Under the pieces are notes generated by a model that was not told the origin of the DNA, ran no database searches, and saw only the letters and a list, made by a program, of their open reading frames with translations. A stretch of 64,000 bases of DNA from an uncultured Acidimicrobiales bacterium. Its GTDB lineage: Bacteria > Actinomycetota > Acidimicrobiia > Acidimicrobiales > SZUA-35. Shown here one piece after another: positions 42,953 to 50,552 of this stretch (position 1 is the first letter of the stretch; each line of letters starts with the position of its first letter). Location of the stretch: contig CALAJQ010000018.1 of the NCBI GenBank assembly GCA_937922785.1, positions 124,001 to 188,000 of the forward strand, in the 5' to 3' direction. The position numbers and the translations under genes were made by a program.

Positions 42953-43810
42953 TTGGAGTCACCCGCACCAACAGCGGGGCTATCACTAGACAGCGGTATC
43001 TACCATCCGGCGGGCCCCGACACCGGTCTCATGCACTACAACGCACGCATGTACGACCCCTACCTCGCCCGATTCACGCAGGCCGACACAATTATCCCAG
43101 ACGCCACAATCCAGGCCGACTTGAACCGCTACTCGTATGTCCGGAACAACCCACTCCGGTTTGTCGATCCAACGGGCAACTGTCCGAGGAAATACCACAA
43201 CACGCCTATGTGCTTTGAGCTTGATCAAGCAGAGCGTGAGGGTAGAGCTGGTGGATTTTGGCCTGACTATGACGACTTCCCAGAAGGCACTGATCCAGGG
43301 CAGTATCTTGAGCCAGCCCAGACCTATCAACTCAGCAACTGCATTCCCACTAGATTCGGCTGCGACCCTATAGTTCAGAACAACAGGGTCAGCCGATGGA
43401 CTTCCCCCGTACTAGTATTTTTTGAGTTCTGCCCACAGCACTTAAGCAGCTGTTTGTATTACAAGAATCGTGCTACCGCAAACGCTGCGGCGGATGAGAT
43501 ATTTGGAAAGGATGAGGGTAACGAAAGGGGTGAGGAGAAGAACGCATTCAAGCACGCATACTGGATGGCCCTCCAATCCCAAGACACCAACGCCGACTCT
43601 GCCTATTTACTGGGTGAAACCTACGAACGGTATAAGACTGACGGGATCGTGGACACTCAGAAGGATATGCTCAACAACCGTGTGGGAGCGACGATTGGGT
43701 CACACGTGAACAAATTGGCGCCTAGGGGTTTGGTAGCGAACGTCGTACTGACAGCCCTAGAAGGAGGGTTTCTATATTGCCAATCGGGGGAAGTGATTAG
43801 GGCTTGCTGA
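42953..43810 (+). CDS. Displaced Rhs tip with DUF6973-like toxin domain
   Basis: The frame opens at 42953 within the Rhs-core duplicate; the part before about 43020 is frame-disturbed by the internal deletion. It encodes the Rhs core end (ARMYDPYLARFTQADTIIPD, then YVRNNPLRFVDPTGN) and a unique tip of about 200 residues. The tip contains NAFKHAYWMALQ and DMLNNRVGATIG, which resemble DUF6973-type domains. No signal peptide or N-terminal half exists, so it cannot be exported on its own. It is a silent cassette that could replace the active tip by recombination through the core repeat. Confidence 0.75.
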   Translation: MESPAPTAGLSLDSGIYHPAGPDTGLMHYNARMYDPYLARFTQADTIIPDATIQADLNRYSYVRNNPLRFVDPTGNCPRKYHNTPMCFELDQAEREGRAGGFWPDYDDFPEGTDPGQYLEPAQTYQLSNCIPTRFGCDPIVQNNRVSRWTSPVLVFFEFCPQHLSSCLYYKNRATANAAADEIFGKDEGNERGEEKNAFKHAYWMALQSQDTNADSAYLLGETYERYKTDGIVDTQKDMLNNRVGATIGSHVNKLAPRGLVANVVLTALEGGFLYCQSGEVIRAC

Positions 43811-44373
43811 CATTTTTTCGATTCCTGTCGATCTCCTGCGGGCTGTGCGTGATCTATCTGATTTGGGGTGCGGAATCGATGCCTGGTGGTAGTGAGGCTG
43901 GCTGGTTCTATGCGTCCTTTTGGTTCCTCAGTCTTCTATTCACTACTAGTGCTGACATAGTGGTTTCGGTCAGGGGGCAGAAGGCCTCCGACTTTCGTAT
44001 TCCGCCTCTCTCATTGGCACCCATCGCTGCGGTCGTACTAGTTCTCTCTATCGCACTGGTTTTTTCTGTACCTGTTCGAGCTCGGTTCTGGCTTAGTGAA
44101 TCGGAGTTCGCGGAGTTCGCGCAACAGCTCGACTTAGCAGAAGGTGAGTCTGTTAGGGCTAACCGGGAGGTGGGCTCGTACCGCGTGACAGAAGTGTCTT
44201 GCAGGGAAGGTTTTCTAGTTTTCTCGATTGCCGGTGCTGGCGGGTTCGACCGGGGTGGAGGGTTTCTCACTGCGAAGTCGGGTGGTTTGAGTCCAGACAC
44301 TGTTGAATTCGAGACCTTGCTTGTATCTCAAGATCTGACCGCAGAATGGTTCTCTTTTTCTACGACCAGCTGA
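43804..44373 (+). CDS. Membrane immunity-like protein
   Basis: This 189-residue protein has TTG or other near-cognate starts around 43804, overlapping the tip stop by 7 nt. Three hydrophobic helices in the first 90 residues (FLSISCGLCVIYLIW; WFYASFWFLSLLF; LAPIAAVVLVLSIALVF) precede a soluble tail. Placement directly after the displaced tip makes it the probable cognate immunity protein. A membrane immunity protein would suit an envelope- or membrane-acting toxin. No family is recognised. Confidence 0.6.
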   Translation: MLTFFRFLSISCGLCVIYLIWGAESMPGGSEAGWFYASFWFLSLLFTTSADIVVSVRGQKASDFRIPPLSLAPIAAVVLVLSIALVFSVPVRARFWLSESEFAEFAQQLDLAEGESVRANREVGSYRVTEVSCREGFLVFSIAGAGGFDRGGGFLTAKSGGLSPDTVEFETLLVSQDLTAEWFSFSTTS

Positions 44374-44853
44374 GCGGAAACCCCACCGCCTGGCGTGAGT
44401 AAGAGCTACTACGTAGGCCACAGCTGCGCACGCCGTTCAAATGCGTTTACTACTCTGCACGTAGAAGACACTTGGCATGATCCCTCGGATGACTCGCCAT
44501 ATAGAGTGGACAAACATCGCGGCGAAAAATCAAAGCAGCCTAGACCTGGCTCAGCGAGAGCGGACGGCGTCCATCTCGGGGCGATGACGGCCTCGCTCCT
44601 CTATCTCAAATCTGAGCCTACAAGACGAGAGCAGGTAGCGGGCGCTTCTCAGTCTCCCAACCAGGCCCGATTCTGCGTTGTAGGCCTCTCATTCTTGTCA
44701 CATGAACCAGGGGTTGGGTGAGGTGTTTCGACTCGCTCGCCAAGCAATGCTGTGAGCAGAACACTCCTTGGCAAGCTGTAAGCCGCGTTGACATAGCTAG
44801 ATCTATGTCGATGATGTACTCTCGTCATATGTGAGCAGACAGGCGAGATTGAG
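44374..44853. other. Intergenic stretch, no supported gene
   Basis: About 480 bases. A frame at 44395-44721 is open but of low complexity and lacks a ribosome-binding site, so I treat it as non-coding. Confidence 0.4.
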
Positions 44854-45684
44854 GTGAGTTCGCGGCACAAACAGGAGTTCTGCGGTGCACTCACGGCCTC
44901 AGGTAGCGCTTGTTCACGACAGGCAGGTTGGGGTCTGCCCGGGATGAATACCGGCACCTGCCGTGACCATGGGGGCCACACGGCAGCCGGTCTCAGTGTT
45001 TCGAATCCGTCGGAGCGCATGAGCACTGCGATTCAAGCGTGCCTTGTTGAATATCAAATGCTTCGCAACGATTCCCGGTCGGCTCTCAGTACTCAGGCCA
45101 GCTTACTGACTGCGGTAGCAGCCTTCTTTGGTGCGCTTGCCGTCGTGGCTTCAGACGGCGAGGGATTGCCTTCGATGCCGGACCCAATATGGTTTTGCCT
45201 CCCAATAATTCCCTTTGCTCTCTCAGGCTGGATTCTTTACCTGGGTCAACAGAACTCATTGCGCACAGTCGAATCTCTTGGTATCGAGCGTTTCTTAGCT
45301 CGACAGATTGGAGTGTCCTTCAATCATTCAACGGGCGAGGCCTCTGTCGCTACCGACCCCAAGAGGACCGATCACTTTGCCGGCGACAGAGTTCCTGTTG
45401 CCTCCCATACACACTTGCTACTGCCACACCTGCGCGCTTTCAACGGAAATCATGCAGCCACCTATCTTCTGTGCACCGGCGTCTTCACAGGGGTGGTGTC
45501 GCTCGCCTTCGTCACATACCTCGCCGTTTACGGCGCATCCGAATTACCCTGGAGGATTGCGACTGGTGTATTCTACGGATGCCTTATTGGCTTTTTTCTA
45601 TTGTCGAGTCACCGGAATTTCGTAGCTCCCCGGAAGCATCTCGAGATGTCCTTGAGAATGATGTCAGACTCAGCTAGTCGCTAA
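44854..45684 (+). CDS. Zinc-motif (HGG-type) / multi-TM fusion protein
   Basis: This 276-residue protein starts at GTG 44854. The first 41 residues carry Cys10, Cys20, Cys36 and His39 in the pattern CGALTASGSAC...GTCRDHGG. That pattern is familiar from small phage-encoded zinc proteins located near terminase genes. The remainder has four or more hydrophobic helices (about 90-110, 120-140, 190-215, 225-250), with a soluble loop between the second and third. I know of no standard family with this N-terminus plus a membrane body. It stands alone between the Rhs cassettes and the deaminase operon. Confidence 0.65.
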   Translation: MSSRHKQEFCGALTASGSACSRQAGWGLPGMNTGTCRDHGGHTAAGLSVSNPSERMSTAIQACLVEYQMLRNDSRSALSTQASLLTAVAAFFGALAVVASDGEGLPSMPDPIWFCLPIIPFALSGWILYLGQQNSLRTVESLGIERFLARQIGVSFNHSTGEASVATDPKRTDHFAGDRVPVASHTHLLLPHLRAFNGNHAATYLLCTGVFTGVVSLAFVTYLAVYGASELPWRIATGVFYGCLIGFFLLSSHRNFVAPRKHLEMSLRMMSDSASR

Positions 45685-45813
45685 ACGGTGTTGGTCGCTT
45701 TCTAAACACCTTCAGATGGCCGGCGGATTTCGTCGCGCTGATGACATCGGTCTCCGCCCAGTCGTCCGATGACCGTGGGTTACCTCCATGGGAGTAATCG
45801 AAAGTGTAAGTAG
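45685..45813. other. Short gap, nothing recognised
   Basis: No gene or clear signal is seen between the 44854 gene and the minus-strand ORFs. Confidence 0.3.
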
Positions 45814-46023
45814 CTAGCGGGTCAACAGAACCATCGGTATCCGCTTGAACATCACGGCCGAGTCGCAGACAGCGGAGTCACGAATCCCGCCCGGGAAAGA
45901 ATGTGCCTGAGCTTTGTAGTCAGTCCAGGGGTAGTTTGCTGGCTGTATCTGAGCACCACAGGGAGACCTCTGGACATCCGAATCAGGGTCGGCAACAATA
46001 GGATCGCCTTCGGTTGGTGGCAA
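45814..46023 (-). CDS. Possible 69-aa ORF
   Basis: A minus-strand frame starts at TTG 46023, ten bases after the stop of the 46034 gene. It has an acidic start (PPTEGDPIVADPDSD) and two Cys, with no family. The ribosome-binding site is too close to be convincing. Confidence 0.3.
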   Translation of the reverse strand: MPPTEGDPIVADPDSDVQRSPCGAQIQPANYPWTDYKAQAHSFPGGIRDSAVCDSAVMFKRIPMVLLTR

Positions 46024-46033
46024 AGCCTCAAAC

Positions 46034-46354
46034 TCAAGTCGCTATCTCGACGCCTCGGTCTTCACTCTCTGCCTCTTTGATCGCTTGTTCGACCTCATCA
46101 ACTGACGCAACAATGTCAAGTGCAAGGTAGTCTCTGAGCTTCCAGTCGAGACGGCCGTCATGTGGATCGTAGATCCGAAAGGACGGTTTGATCGAGTTGA
46201 GGGGGGCAGGGGTGACAAGTTGGTCTGTGTCGCTCAAGAGTTCTGGCATGCTCTTGCGAATGACTCCCACAATCGCTCTGATTGTCCTAGCCCGGCAATC
46301 GGGGTCTCTGAACAACGGAGCCGGTTCGCGAGATGATTGTTTAGCCTTGTTCAT
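46034..46354 (-). CDS. Hypothetical soluble protein downstream of the deaminase
   Basis: Proposed start ATG 46354 lies 9 nt after a -10 element and includes AGGA. A TTG further upstream at 46435 would add residues that overlap the promoter. The protein has 106 residues and is basic at the start (NKAKQSSREPAPLFRD), then helical, with an acidic C-terminus. No family is recognised. It is on the same strand as the deaminase operon, 213 nt downstream of its end, but has its own promoter. It could be an independent accessory or regulator of that system. Confidence 0.55.
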   Translation of the reverse strand: MNKAKQSSREPAPLFRDPDCRARTIRAIVGVIRKSMPELLSDTDQLVTPAPLNSIKPSFRIYDPHDGRLDWKLRDYLALDIVASVDEVEQAIKEAESEDRGVEIAT

Positions 46355-46363
46355 GTATGTCCT

Positions 46364-46392
46364 ATAATGGCTGAGCCGCGAGATCTTGTAAA
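46364..46392 (-). promoter_or_regulatory. Promoter for the 46354 gene
   Basis: Minus-strand TTTACA (46387-46392) and CATTAT (46364-46369) are spaced 17 nt apart. The ATG follows after 9 nt, so the mRNA is nearly leaderless. A TATAAT also reads on the + strand at 46363-46368, so direction is not exclusive. Confidence 0.55.
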
Positions 46393-46566
46393 TCGTCAAA
46401 TCGACAACGATGCTGATTACCCAGCCGGACAACAATTGCAGGCCCGGGCCTGATGTTCAAATAGAAGCGTATCGGGTGTGGATACTCTGTGCATAAGATC
46501 GCGTTCGGGCAGCTCGACCTGTGGACAGTCAACCCACCTGCGTGAGAGATTCAAGTTCGGGGTTTT

Positions 46567-48234
46567 CTACTCGGGTGCTTTCGGTTCATTGAAAGCGGCG
46601 ACGAGCCCCACTAGATACACTTCGAGTTCCTGAATAAACTCTTCGGCCAACTCTGACTGAGTCTTGCTCATCGCTTTGGACATTCTTTGAGCTTCGGGTC
46701 TGTCCGAAAAGGCGACAAGGGAGGGGCGGATCTCGCTTGCTCTCGACAACGTGAACCTAATCGCTTTGCCGTTCTTTCTGCGATCCAGCCATGAGAACAG
46801 ATCATGATGCCGTCTCGGTGCAATTCCCATGAAGGGTTCAAATGTTGGCTTGCTGCCATTTCCAGTGGGCGGAGCCTTCTCGACTAAGTTGACCTCGCCG
46901 CCAAAGAAGTGCTCCGCTTTGCTCTTCGGATAGGGCTCAAGGTAGACGACCCTCGTTACGCCCGATCCAATAATGTGTCGGGTGCATTCGTGGCAGGGAT
47001 GAGTAGTTACGTACATCGACGTCCCATCTGTGCCAGCCTGTCTTCTGGCCGCACTTAGGAGTGCCGACATCTCTGCATGCATAGCAGGATCAAACTCGAC
47101 CATTGAAAAGAATTCTGCAAGGCGCACGTCGTCTTCTTCCATCAGGACTTTTACAAGTCGATTAAGGTCTTTGGGCTTGCTGACGGATTCCAAGAGGCTT
47201 GCACCGGCAGGACTCGCAGTAAGTTCTTGCGAGTTCATCAATCGCGACACGAGATCGGTGAATATGCGCTGTTTTTCGGCGCCTGAGATGTCTGATTCCT
47301 CGCGAAGTGATGAATCAGACTTGTCGGTGCCATATGTCAATTGACCGCCGCGGGCGCGCGGCATATCGTTCCGTCCGGTCGCCACGAGGTCTTCTCCGCT
47401 GTATAGCGATGCTCCAACTCGCCTTGGTAGGGCGGTGCTCTGAGATGCGGCCGTGAATGCCTGGGCTATACCGCACTCGTCTTGCTTCGCGATTCCGAAC
47501 GGGTCCGAAAAAATTAATCGGACCAATCGATCGATATCTTCCAATACTGCGTCGGAGCTGCTCTCTCCGTTTATGAACAGGTCTCCTTCGAAGAATGTGT
47601 CTTCGATGCTAAGTCTTTCAATCGGTTTCGTAGAGACCTCATCGAATTGATCCCTGTACTCGTGTGGCCAGCCTCTGTCCCGGAGCATCAGATCTTTCGC
47701 TAGCTTGCTGGCGATCTTGGACACCTTTTTATCAGACATGTCCGCGTTGCTGGACGTGATGTCCGACTCAAGATCTCGAATTATGTTCTGCCTGCGCGAT
47801 TGCTCCGAACGAAACACTGAAACTAGGAAGAACAGGCTGCCGAACAGGTTTCGGTAGAGTGACACTTCAGCCTCGTGCATCAATGACTTAATCAGGAATG
47901 CTCTGCCCCGCCTCCCCTCAGATAGCTTCACGTTACGGCGATTCTCAGCAATCGCATTCACGCCTAGCCTTGCGACGCCGCTCTTTTCTTGGGTTCGAAT
48001 CCAGTCACCCTTGCTCATGAGGACGTTCCTTCGAACGTACTCTTGCGACTTTGAGTCCATTGTTCCTCGGGGATCAGGAACAGCCGTTGCCAACAGCTCG
48101 CTGAGGCGAACTACCTCAAGCTGATAGCCAGCGCGCTCAAGCGACGCGCGAAGTCCTGATTCGACCATGTCCAAGTCAGTACCCATGGCTTTAACCGTCG
48201 CAAAATAGAGGTCCGGAGATTCGTGTTCGGTCAT
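46567..48234 (-). CDS. Anti-phage dCTP deaminase (DcdV/AvcD-like)
   Basis: This 555-residue protein has the two-domain layout of DcdV/AvcD defence enzymes. The N-terminal P-loop-kinase-like half begins FATVKAMGTDLDMVESGL and GYQLEVVRLSELL; its Walker A is degenerate (MGTDLD), as in many family members. The C-terminal deaminase has MHAEMSALL (zinc His386 and catalytic Glu388) and HPCHECTRHI (zinc Cys414 and Cys417). During infection such enzymes deplete dCTP by converting it to dUTP. The start overlaps the stop of the SAH-hydrolase-like gene by 4 nt. Resident defence is the likely role. The partnership with the upstream gene is unusual. Confidence 0.88.
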   Translation of the reverse strand: MTEHESPDLYFATVKAMGTDLDMVESGLRASLERAGYQLEVVRLSELLATAVPDPRGTMDSKSQEYVRRNVLMSKGDWIRTQEKSGVARLGVNAIAENRRNVKLSEGRRGRAFLIKSLMHEAEVSLYRNLFGSLFFLVSVFRSEQSRRQNIIRDLESDITSSNADMSDKKVSKIASKLAKDLMLRDRGWPHEYRDQFDEVSTKPIERLSIEDTFFEGDLFINGESSSDAVLEDIDRLVRLIFSDPFGIAKQDECGIAQAFTAASQSTALPRRVGASLYSGEDLVATGRNDMPRARGGQLTYGTDKSDSSLREESDISGAEKQRIFTDLVSRLMNSQELTASPAGASLLESVSKPKDLNRLVKVLMEEDDVRLAEFFSMVEFDPAMHAEMSALLSAARRQAGTDGTSMYVTTHPCHECTRHIIGSGVTRVVYLEPYPKSKAEHFFGGEVNLVEKAPPTGNGSKPTFEPFMGIAPRRHHDLFSWLDRRKNGKAIRFTLSRASEIRPSLVAFSDRPEAQRMSKAMSKTQSELAEEFIQELEVYLVGLVAAFNEPKAPE

Positions 48235-49352
48235 GAGAAGTGCCTGAGCCAGAGATCTGCTATACGTCGGCGACTATCTTGACTGACCTCGGAGACATCG
48301 TTGCCAGCTTGTTTCATCTCGCTTAACGCAGCGATCATCTCGGCTTGAACGAGGTAGATGTAATCGCCCACTACTGCACCGTGAAGGAAGTTGACCGCAT
48401 TGCCTTCGTTGATGAGATAGAAGTGGTGGTCATCCGTGGTGAGAATCTCAAGGTGCTCGCCAATCGGATTCCGCACGTGATCCATTGCCAGAGCTGCTAG
48501 GTCTAGCTCGCTATCTGATGAGGTCACTGTGAACAGGAAGGCCCCGGGCCTGATCTGATCAACCAGTACTTTCGTGAGAAAGTTGGCTCCTGTCGCACCG
48601 ACGATTAGTTCGGCATGGGGGAGTGTTTCGGATGCCGTGCCAACCTGGAAGCCGAGCGAGTGCGCCTCCACAGCTCTGATTGGGTTCGTATCCACCACCG
48701 CGACTCGTACCGCATTGCGCCTTAGTCCCTCCGCAACGCTCCTGCCAACTTTCCCGAACCCGAAAACTACTGCCGAGCGACCTTGCACGATTTGACCGTT
48801 AAGGCGTAGCACATGTTCCGCCGAGTGGTAGACCGCCTGGCCCACCAGGTAGTCTTCGGTGTTCTTCAACGGGCTCCTCGCCACTGAAAGTACTTTCAGG
48901 TCGAGCTTCGCTGTTTCGTAGACTTGAAGTCCGTTCTCTGTGTCCTCGACGACTCCTATGACATCGTGGACATCCGCCATCGAGCCATCCGTGAGTCCTC
49001 CTGCGAAGTACCCACCGATGTCCAACAATGCGACGGAACGCCCCGGGGCGGACAGCTTCAAATATTCGTCTAGGCCCTCGGTACTTCCCAGGTCGCTGCG
49101 GTCCGCGACACGCACGTCGAATCCACTTGCTTTGAGTTCGTCGATGGTTTGCATGTGACCCGACTTGGGTTTTGCGAAAACTACCTTGAGATCCCCGACC
49201 TTTTCTAGCGCCTCCAGAAAGAACGGTCGATCTGCCAGAACGTGTGTAACGACGTAGATATCAGTAGGTTCGCCCAGAGAAAACGAAGCACAAACATCAT
49301 CGAAGAAGTTTCGTATCCTACGATCTTGTAAGGTCGTTCTGACTGTGGCCAC
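48231..49352 (-). CDS. S-adenosylhomocysteine-hydrolase-like protein, defence-linked
   Basis: A GTG at 49352 preceded by GAGGAGG (5-nt spacing) is chosen over the ATG at 49397, giving 373 residues. The NAD-binding GFGKVG (198-203) is followed by the acidic VVDTNP. The region before it matches SAHH active-site layout: LLDIGG (Asp111), VVEDTENG (Glu136), then Lys163 and Asp167 in SPLKNTEDY at the 4-residue spacing expected for the catalytic Lys/Asp. It is shorter than housekeeping SAHH and lacks the usual substrate-loop sequence. Overlap (4 nt) with the deaminase gene makes them one operon. It may act on an adenosine-type nucleoside or nucleotide; the substrate is unknown. Confidence 0.75.
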   Translation of the reverse strand: MATVRTTLQDRRIRNFFDDVCASFSLGEPTDIYVVTHVLADRPFFLEALEKVGDLKVVFAKPKSGHMQTIDELKASGFDVRVADRSDLGSTEGLDEYLKLSAPGRSVALLDIGGYFAGGLTDGSMADVHDVIGVVEDTENGLQVYETAKLDLKVLSVARSPLKNTEDYLVGQAVYHSAEHVLRLNGQIVQGRSAVVFGFGKVGRSVAEGLRRNAVRVAVVDTNPIRAVEAHSLGFQVGTASETLPHAELIVGATGANFLTKVLVDQIRPGAFLFTVTSSDSELDLAALAMDHVRNPIGEHLEILTTDDHHFYLINEGNAVNFLHGAVVGDYIYLVQAEMIAALSEMKQAGNDVSEVSQDSRRRIADLWLRHFS

Positions 49353-49657
49353 ACGGTCCTCCTCGATGCTCCACCCTCCATCGACCGCTGGGCACATTCC
49401 TTTAGGACCAGATTGTCTGCTGCCGGGTCAACCGTCTGCGCTTGACTACCGATCCGTAGTGCCATTCGTGCAGTCCGGAGAGTTCAATGTTGAGCCCGCT
49501 CCCTATTCGTACCACAGTCGGCAAGCTAGGCACTCGGGAGCAGCGCTGAAGGTTCGAAGAGCAGGTAGGGTGGCGGTCAGTTGCCTCAGATACCAGTGCG
49601 CTGATCCTGCAGACAGCTGAGTAGTGGACATGACGCGAGCTGCAAGTAGCTAAATCC
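49353..49657. other. Intergenic stretch upstream of the deaminase operon
   Basis: About 305 bases between the operon start and the 49658 gene. A minus-strand TTGACC lies near 49430, but no matching -10 is convincing. A small regulatory RNA such as AvcI, which controls AvcD in Vibrio, is possible but is not evident from the sequence. Confidence 0.3.
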
Positions 49658-50062
49658 TCACCGTCCGCGACTAGCCGAGCTAACCAATGCAGAGTTCGGC
49701 AAAGATGCCAGCAGTTGGCCAACAATGAGCATTAAATCGACCATTCTAATCGGTTCGCCATTTCCGCTGATTTGATCCATAGTGATCAACTCAATTCCTA
49801 GAGCGCCGCGCAGGACGTGATCTTCAGGCAATGCGTCGTAGGCAGCCCTAACGGAACTAAGCATCATTGGGGTTGCTGGCTCGAGGATCTCCTGCTCGTT
49901 GTCACCGTCGACGACGCGTTGGAGATCCTCATGTAGCTGCTTCATGCGTCTTTGGTGCGATCGGTCGGCCATGACAACGAGTATGCCCTCGAAGTTGATG
50001 GTTGCGAGTAGCGCATCATGACGCACTACTCCTTCAGTAGTAGGCTCTTCACTAGCGGTCAC
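49658..50062 (-). CDS. Hypothetical soluble protein (134 aa)
   Basis: A frame starts at GTG 50062 without a strong ribosome-binding site. The product is acidic overall with a central charged helix (ADRSHQRRMKQLHEDLQRVV) and hydrophobic stretches at the end. No signal peptide or recognised domain is seen. It lies upstream of the deaminase operon on the same strand, so it could be a regulator, but nothing in the sequence proves this. Confidence 0.5.
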   Translation of the reverse strand: MTASEEPTTEGVVRHDALLATINFEGILVVMADRSHQRRMKQLHEDLQRVVDGDNEQEILEPATPMMLSSVRAAYDALPEDHVLRGALGIELITMDQISGNGEPIRMVDLMLIVGQLLASLPNSALVSSASRGR

Positions 50063-50552
50063 AAAATGATGCAGAAAGTTGTTGACTAACGATTGAGCCG
50101 AGGATTTGCGCCCCGAAACTAAATGGGGCCTGCGGCGTCGATCAGCTCTAGGACTGGTTTCGGAGCCCCGCGAGTCTAACTTGATGCTGAATTGGTCTCG
50201 CCTAATAATCGGATTTCATCCACGCGTTGCCGAGAACGCAACGAGCTCCTGCACTTTGCGGTATGCAGCTTGCTTAGTTCACCCTTCATTTAGACCCCTA
50301 CACTCACACTCACAACTGCTCGTTTCTGAGTCTGGTGCACGATGTTAGTGATGGGGGAGGGAACAAGGAGTGTTGAACGAACCAAGTCAGCGTCGTAAGT
50401 CTCAGCCGAGGGTTGCGGCTCGATGACTAGTAGCTGATTGGAGGGTCTTTTTGGTGCAAGAAGCTAAATCTAGAAGCAGATGCTTGCTTCTTGAATAAAC
50501 CCTGACTAGGTTCCGTTCGGTTAGTTCGGCAATCGAAGTTCTGAGGACTGGT
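50063..50552. other. Intergenic stretch before Rhs locus 2
   Basis: No supported gene. Just ahead of the ATG at 50553 a TTGCTT...17 nt...TAGGTT pair (about 50467-50515) may act as the Rhs promoter. The match is modest. Confidence 0.35.

Noticed and set aside
44395..44721. + strand ORF of 108 aa
   Set aside because: No SD, unusual composition and no family; treated as non-coding.
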